Assembly (NCBI GenBank): GCA_020626475.1
Contig: JAHKZT010000041.1
Span: 1 to 6,346 of the forward strand
Source: a bacterium
Lineage (GTDB): Bacteria; Patescibacteriota; Saccharimonadia; Saccharimonadales; Saccharimonadaceae
DNA length: 6,346 nt
Direction: 5' to 3'
Shown: positions 5,224-6,346 of the stretch, in pieces
How positions within the stretch are numbered: the first letter of the stretch is position 1
How the letters are laid out: the number at the start of each line of letters is the position of its first letter
Position numbers and translations under genes: made by a program
The notes under the pieces: model-generated
Database searches by the model: none
Told to the model about the DNA's origin: nothing
What the model saw: the letters and a program-made list of their open reading frames with translations, nothing else

Positions 5224-5820
5224 ATGAGAAAGAAACGAATTATAGCTGTCATCGGGCTCGCGGCTTTGACGGCGCTAGTTGGCGGTACCGTCGCGTACCT
5301 CAACGACTCCAACTCATTCGAAAATAATTTTAAGCTCGCTTCTAGTGAAGTTGAATACACAGAGACATTCGAAAGCCCTAGAAACTGGAAGAGCTGCGAC
5401 ACGACGCCAAAGACTCTCGTCATTACTAATAAATCCGATACGCCAGTCGCCGCACGCTTCAAGATGGAAGAATACTGGAAAGTTAATGGCAGCACTAGCG
5501 CCGGCAAGACGAGCGACCTTAGTCTAACCCATCAAAACCAGCGCGTCGCAATTATTAATTTCCAGAACCAAAATGACTGGGAGCAAAAAGGCGATTGGTG
5601 GGTTTATAAAGGTACGCTCAATAAAGACCAGTCTACTTCCTCATTGCTAGCATCCGTCACTTATAACTGTAGCATCAACTTTGTCGACGATGTCACTTAT
5701 TCCGCTGACGGCAAGACCGGTATAACCAACACTAACACTTACGATAACGCAAAATATCATCTAGATATTACCGCGCAGACCGTACCGGCCACACAAAAAG
5801 AAGCCGCTTGGGGAAATTAA
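5224..5820 (+). CDS. Exported TasA/BsaA-like protein with SipW-type signal peptide
   Basis: A 198-residue exported protein. The N-terminus MRKKRIIAVIGLAALTALVG, followed by GTVAYLND (21-28), is the pattern of SipW-dependent signal peptides found on TasA, camelysin and BsaA-type proteins; cleavage is likely after Ala24. The mature part is predicted beta-rich. Family-like features are KTLVITNKSDTPVAARFKMEEYW (63-85, split as KTLVITNKSDTP and VAARFKMEEYW), a WWVYKGTLNKDQSTSSLL stretch (125-142), and a C-terminal LDITAQTVPATQ...AAW (180-196). In Firmicutes, relatives form extracellular amyloid-like fibres or biofilm matrix, so a surface or fibre role is a reasonable inference. Cys58 and Cys149 could form a disulfide. 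No LPXTG anchor or second membrane segment is present. No signal peptidase gene is visible in this window. It is a single-gene unit with its own promoter and terminator. Exact function is unproven. Confidence 0.8.
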   Translation: MRKKRIIAVIGLAALTALVGGTVAYLNDSNSFENNFKLASSEVEYTETFESPRNWKSCDTTPKTLVITNKSDTPVAARFKMEEYWKVNGSTSAGKTSDLSLTHQNQRVAIINFQNQNDWEQKGDWWVYKGTLNKDQSTSSLLASVTYNCSINFVDDVTYSADGKTGITNTNTYDNAKYHLDITAQTVPATQKEAAWGN

Positions 5821-5821
5821 T

Positions 5822-5854
5822 AAAAATCCGCCTCGAAAGAGGCGGTATTTTTAT
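5822..5854. terminator. Bidirectional intrinsic terminator between convergent genes
   Basis: A perfect 7-bp GC stem, CCGCCTC (5828-5834) and GAGGCGG (5839-5845), with a GAAA tetraloop. It is flanked by AAAAAT on the left and TATTTTTATT on the right, giving a U-rich tail in both directions. It starts just after the TasA-like stop, and its right-hand tail includes the TAA of the DHH gene, so one structure can end both messages. Confidence 0.9.
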
Positions 5855-6346
5855 TGTTCGTCGAGAAGTTTTAGCGTTGCGCCGATTAGTTCTGGCAGGG
5901 TCGCTTCGTAGTCTTCGTAAATACGGAAGCCCGCTGCGTATGGATGCCCGCCGCCACCAAAGTAACCCGCAAGCTGATCGGCAATCGGTTTGCTACTGCG
6001 AATTTTGCCAGTCAATTTTCCATCCGGATAAGTCTTGATTGCGACTGCAATCTCTACGCCCTCAACCAAGCGAAGCTCTTCAAGAATAAGAACATTCGGA
6101 TTGTATTCATCGGAATATTCCTGAATATCATCAAACGGGATCAGGACAGTCGCAAGGCGGCCATCAAGATGATATTCAACACGTTTGATAAGATCTGCTT
6201 TGTAATCAAGAATGCGCGGAGACTTCTTCGAGAACTCGCGGCGACGTTCTTCCATATCAGAAATGCTTGCACCATCATCAAGCAACTCCGCCGCTGCGCG
6301 AAAATCGTCCGAGCAAGTAGACGGCGAGGTCAGGCCGAGCGTATCA
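5851..6346 (-). CDS. DHH/DHHA1-family phosphoesterase, C-terminal part (cut by window edge)
   Basis: The last 164 residues of a protein that continues beyond the window; a complete member is usually about 310-340 residues. The frame stays open to the edge, beginning DTLGLTSPSTCSDDFRAAAE, which resembles the end of the DHH domain of NrnA-like enzymes (DT.G......T...FR.AAEL). The TTG at 6285 is therefore an internal Leu codon and not a start. The DHHA1 substrate-binding domain follows, with the diagnostic glycine-rich motif FGGGGHPYAAGF near the C-terminus. Members degrade short oligonucleotides, dephosphorylate pAp or hydrolyse cyclic dinucleotides. The N-terminal DHH metal-binding motifs lie outside the window, so the activity cannot be assigned more closely. 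NrnA-like is the best guess, RecJ-like less likely given the short distance between motifs and end. Confidence 0.85.
   Translation of the reverse strand, partial: DTLGLTSPSTCSDDFRAAAELLDDGASISDMEERRREFSKKSPRILDYKADLIKRVEYHLDGRLATVLIPFDDIQEYSDEYNPNVLILEELRLVEGVEIAVAIKTYPDGKLTGKIRSSKPIADQLAGYFGGGGHPYAAGFRIYEDYEATLPELIGATLKLLDEQ

Noticed and set aside
5178..5507. 109-residue minus-strand open frame opposite the TasA-like gene
   Set aside because: It is an antisense shadow of a well-supported coding sequence, with no recognisable domain or start signal.
6283..6285. TTG as start codon of the DHH gene
   Set aside because: The frame is open upstream to the window edge and encodes family-like residues (DTLG...FRAAAE), so the gene is simply cut by the window.

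Overview
The window reads as chromosomal DNA of moderate GC from a monoderm-type bacterium using the standard genetic code: the stop codons seen are TAG, TAA and TGA, and the RF2 gene itself ends in TGA. The set of short compact genes (RF2, FtsE, FtsX, a PcsB-like CHAP hydrolase, a TasA/camelysin-like exported protein and a stand-alone CBS-pair protein) would fit a Patescibacteria/CPR genome such as Candidatus Saccharibacteria. That placement is an inference from gene content, not a database result; a Gram-positive host is the main alternative.

Layout. A minus-strand block runs from right to left: CBS-pair protein (4418-5134), prfB encoding RF2 (3330-4400), ftsE (2271-3305), ftsX (1234-2271) and a secreted coiled-coil/CHAP peptidoglycan hydrolase (13-1164). 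Gaps are 17, 24, -1 and 69 bases. Divergent from it, on the plus strand, is a 198-residue SipW/TasA-type exported protein (5224-5820). It meets the C-terminal half of a DHH/DHHA1 phosphoesterase (5851 to the window end, minus strand) at a compact bidirectional terminator.

How the genes fit together. FtsE (ATPase), FtsX (membrane transducer) and the CHAP protein form the expected division module in which FtsEX activates an extracellular PcsB-type hydrolase through its coiled coil. FtsE carries an unusual basic, probably disordered tail of about 114 residues, and FtsX a basic N-terminal extension. RF2 is encoded in one uninterrupted frame, without the programmed frameshift found in most bacterial prfB genes.

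The least expected signal is in the short spacers. Four minus-strand genes (CBS, prfB, ftsE, CHAP) have a -10-like hexamer ending only 6 or 7 bases before their ATG, and for ftsE and CHAP a well-spaced -35 as well. This would place transcription starts at the start codon (leaderless mRNAs). ftsX, which is translationally coupled to ftsE, has a Shine-Dalgarno-like sequence instead. The CHAP and TasA-like promoters also share an identical 11-base block in register with their -10 boxes, and ftsE shares its GCTTATG core. No RNA genes, insertion sequences, CRISPR arrays or long repeats were seen, and no gene-free stretch exceeds 100 bases.
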